Source: DATCJA01 sp963814955 (GTDB lineage Bacteria; Acidobacteriota; Vicinamibacteria; Vicinamibacterales; UBA2999). Taken from it: DNA of 64,000 nucleotides. This document shows positions 62,838-64,000 of the stretch, piece by piece. The position numbers were made by a program, and so were the translations under genes. The notes under the pieces are model-generated. The model had not been told where the DNA came from, made no database searches, and saw only the letters and a list, made by a program, of their open reading frames with translations. The stretch is from the NCBI GenBank assembly GCA_963814955.1, contig CAWFEX010000008.1, forward strand, positions 868,001 to 932,000, in the 5' to 3' direction. Position 1 is the first letter of the stretch. Each line of letters opens with the position of its first letter.

Positions 62838-63310
62838 CGAGAACCGATATTACTCTTCGGTCGACGCGTGCGGAGCACCGCCGGATTCGATGGTTTCCAG
62901 CCCCACGAACCAGCGTGTGCCGGGGCGATGCCGCGCGCACGAGGAGCTCTGGCGGTCGATCAAGACGCGGTAGACGAACATGATGGGAATGCGCCACAGA
63001 ACGTGCGCGTCGCACCCGCACATCAACATCACCCGTACGCCGCGCTGTGGTGGTGGCCAGAGCACGGAAACATAGAGTTCTACAAAAGACGCACCTTGAC
63101 GTTAGGTGCGCGGAACGCGCCGCTGCTGCACACATCATCACGAGGTTCCGGAGTGCCGTTGGTCCTGAACTGGAACACGCAAAGTGCAGGTTTGTCCTTC
63201 GTCTCGGTCGCGGAGGCGAGCCGCCAGATGCGGGCGCCGAGTCAAATTGAGAAGCGGTGTGACAACCGCGGCGCCGCTGCAACCGCCTCCAGGGGCCCGC
63301 TTTTGTCGAC
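62838..63310. other. Gene-poor region, 473 bp
   Basis: No gene supported on either strand; the candidate frames are short and share no recognisable family. A hairpin CGCACCT/AGGTGCG with loop TGACGTT lies at 63090-63110. A decayed gene is possible but not shown. Confidence 0.5.
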
Positions 63311-63865
63311 CTATGGCCGTGCGGTTGAACGCGCCGCAGCGATGATGTGTTCGACGATGGCTGTTTTTGCCTGCGCGTAAGCGTCCATGCTGGGCCAGGA
63401 TCGCCCAGCCAGCCTGCGCTTCGTTTCTTCATACAACTGCCGATCGCTCGGACTGTTCCGCAGTCGTTCTCGAAATATCAGATACCGCTCGATTTCAGGA
63501 CATCCGTCCGAAAGGACATGGACGTGGACATCTCGTGCTCGCGTCCTGAACATGCGATGTTCATGGAAGTCCGGTTCGCGAACGCGCAGCGAATAGCCCG
63601 TTGCCTCCAGCATCGGAAGATACGACGTTTCGTCCGCTGAGTCCTTCACCACCACAAGCATGTCGATTATTGGTTTCGCCGCCAAACCGGGCACCGACGT
63701 CGATCCGATATGCTCGATTCGCAGTGCGGCTCTTCCCAAGGCCGCGGCGATGATTGCCGCATGAACCTGAAAGTTTTCGGGCCAGACTGGCTGGTAATCT
63801 GCGATGACGATGGCGGCGCTCTCGGGGTCGCCGATCACGCCTGTTTCAATCCGGCGATCGTCCAT
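63311..63865 (-). CDS. GrpB family protein
   Basis: 184-residue GrpB/UPF0157 protein, a nucleotidyltransferase-fold family. Signatures are IEHIGSTSVPGLAAKPIIDML (GS and xDxD positions), RTRARDVHVHVLSDG, and YLIFRERLRNSPSDRQLYEE at the helical end. The substrate is unknown. Start ATG 63865. Confidence 0.9.
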   Translation of the reverse strand: MDDRRIETGVIGDPESAAIVIADYQPVWPENFQVHAAIIAAALGRAALRIEHIGSTSVPGLAAKPIIDMLVVVKDSADETSYLPMLEATGYSLRVREPDFHEHRMFRTRARDVHVHVLSDGCPEIERYLIFRERLRNSPSDRQLYEETKRRLAGRSWPSMDAYAQAKTAIVEHIIAAARSTARP

Positions 63866-63899
63866 TGCAGGAATCAGATGGTCCCGGCCTCGCTAACTG

Positions 63900-64000
63900 C
63901 TAACGGCTCGACGGACGAGGCAACAGCTCTACGTCAGGGAGATTCCGGGAAAGTGCATCCGTCGTCTGGTGAGCACGCAGCGCCTCCACGACGATTGGGA
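63900..64000 (-). CDS. C-terminal fragment of a gene entering from the right
   Basis: An open frame runs from the window edge to TAG at 63900-63902. It encodes VVEALRAHQTTDALSRNLPD then VELLPRPSSR. No family recognised; too short to confirm. Confidence 0.35.
   Translation of the reverse strand, partial: PIVVEALRAHQTTDALSRNLPDVELLPRPSSR

Noticed and set aside
63090..63110. GTTAGGT core site suggesting an integron attC
   Set aside because: Only the right-hand core (GTTRRRY) is present; no matching RYYYAAC within a plausible distance and no integrase or cassette array.
1..64000. CRISPR arrays, prophage, insertion sequences, rRNA
   Set aside because: No regularly spaced repeat-spacer units, no cas, transposase, integrase or structural phage genes and no rRNA sequence were seen. 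The short tandem heptamers have no spacers.

Overview
The window is GC-rich bacterial chromosome with short gaps, many divergent gene pairs and one tRNA. It suggests a soil-type Acidobacteriota member, possibly Vicinamibacteria-like. The reasons are the style of gene content: many exported metallo-beta-lactamase-fold hydrolases, amidohydrolases and a cyclase; a TonB receptor; an ECF sigma factor beside a Ser/Thr kinase-TPR protein; a NamZ/DUF1343 protein; and GTAG-headed REP palindromes between genes. This placement is inference. No rRNA, CRISPR array, phage module or insertion sequence was recognised.

Layout. 0-11.6 kb is an exported-enzyme and catabolic region: MBL hydrolase, cyclase, DinB, M20 hydrolase, esterase/heme-binding/histone-like operon, amidohydrolase, PQQ-type sugar dehydrogenase, enolase-superfamily enzyme and ketopantoate-reductase-like enzyme. 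11.7-14.8 kb holds a two-gene signalling unit: a cNMP-domain histidine kinase and a response regulator fused to a thioredoxin-reductase-like oxidoreductase. 15-22.4 kb has NamZ, a LOG protein, pyruvate kinase, an amidase and an alpha/beta hydrolase. 22.5-27.7 kb has an M16 peptidase pair divergent from a TonB receptor, with a promoter and a Fur-like operator between them. 27.7-31.9 kb has an exported helix-hairpin-helix protein, the Mrp Fe-S carrier, and zinc-finger and DUF488 proteins. 31.9-38.2 kb is an addB-addA DNA repair operon. 38.2-47.6 kb has hypothetical, hydrolase, membrane and glycan-related genes. 47.7-52 kb has an acyl-CoA synthetase remnant, a metzincin-like exported protein, and an ECF sigma factor with a kinase-FlgO-TPR receptor. 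52.3-64 kb has a DUF2914 protein, an S9 peptidase bracketed by 110-bp direct repeats, an O-methyltransferase, tRNA-Ala, more exported enzymes, and a GrpB protein.

Two genome-wide textures stand out. First, intergenic DNA carries two kinds of short repeat: GTAG-headed palindromes of several sequence families, and degenerate tandem repeats that keep a strict 7-bp period while their sequence differs at each locus. Second, many genes switch reading frame mid-gene while the translated homology continues. The TonB receptor and the kinase have the most shifts. This looks mainly like residual indels in a long-read assembly, although real decay of some genes cannot be excluded. Coordinates for such genes span the whole reconstructed gene.
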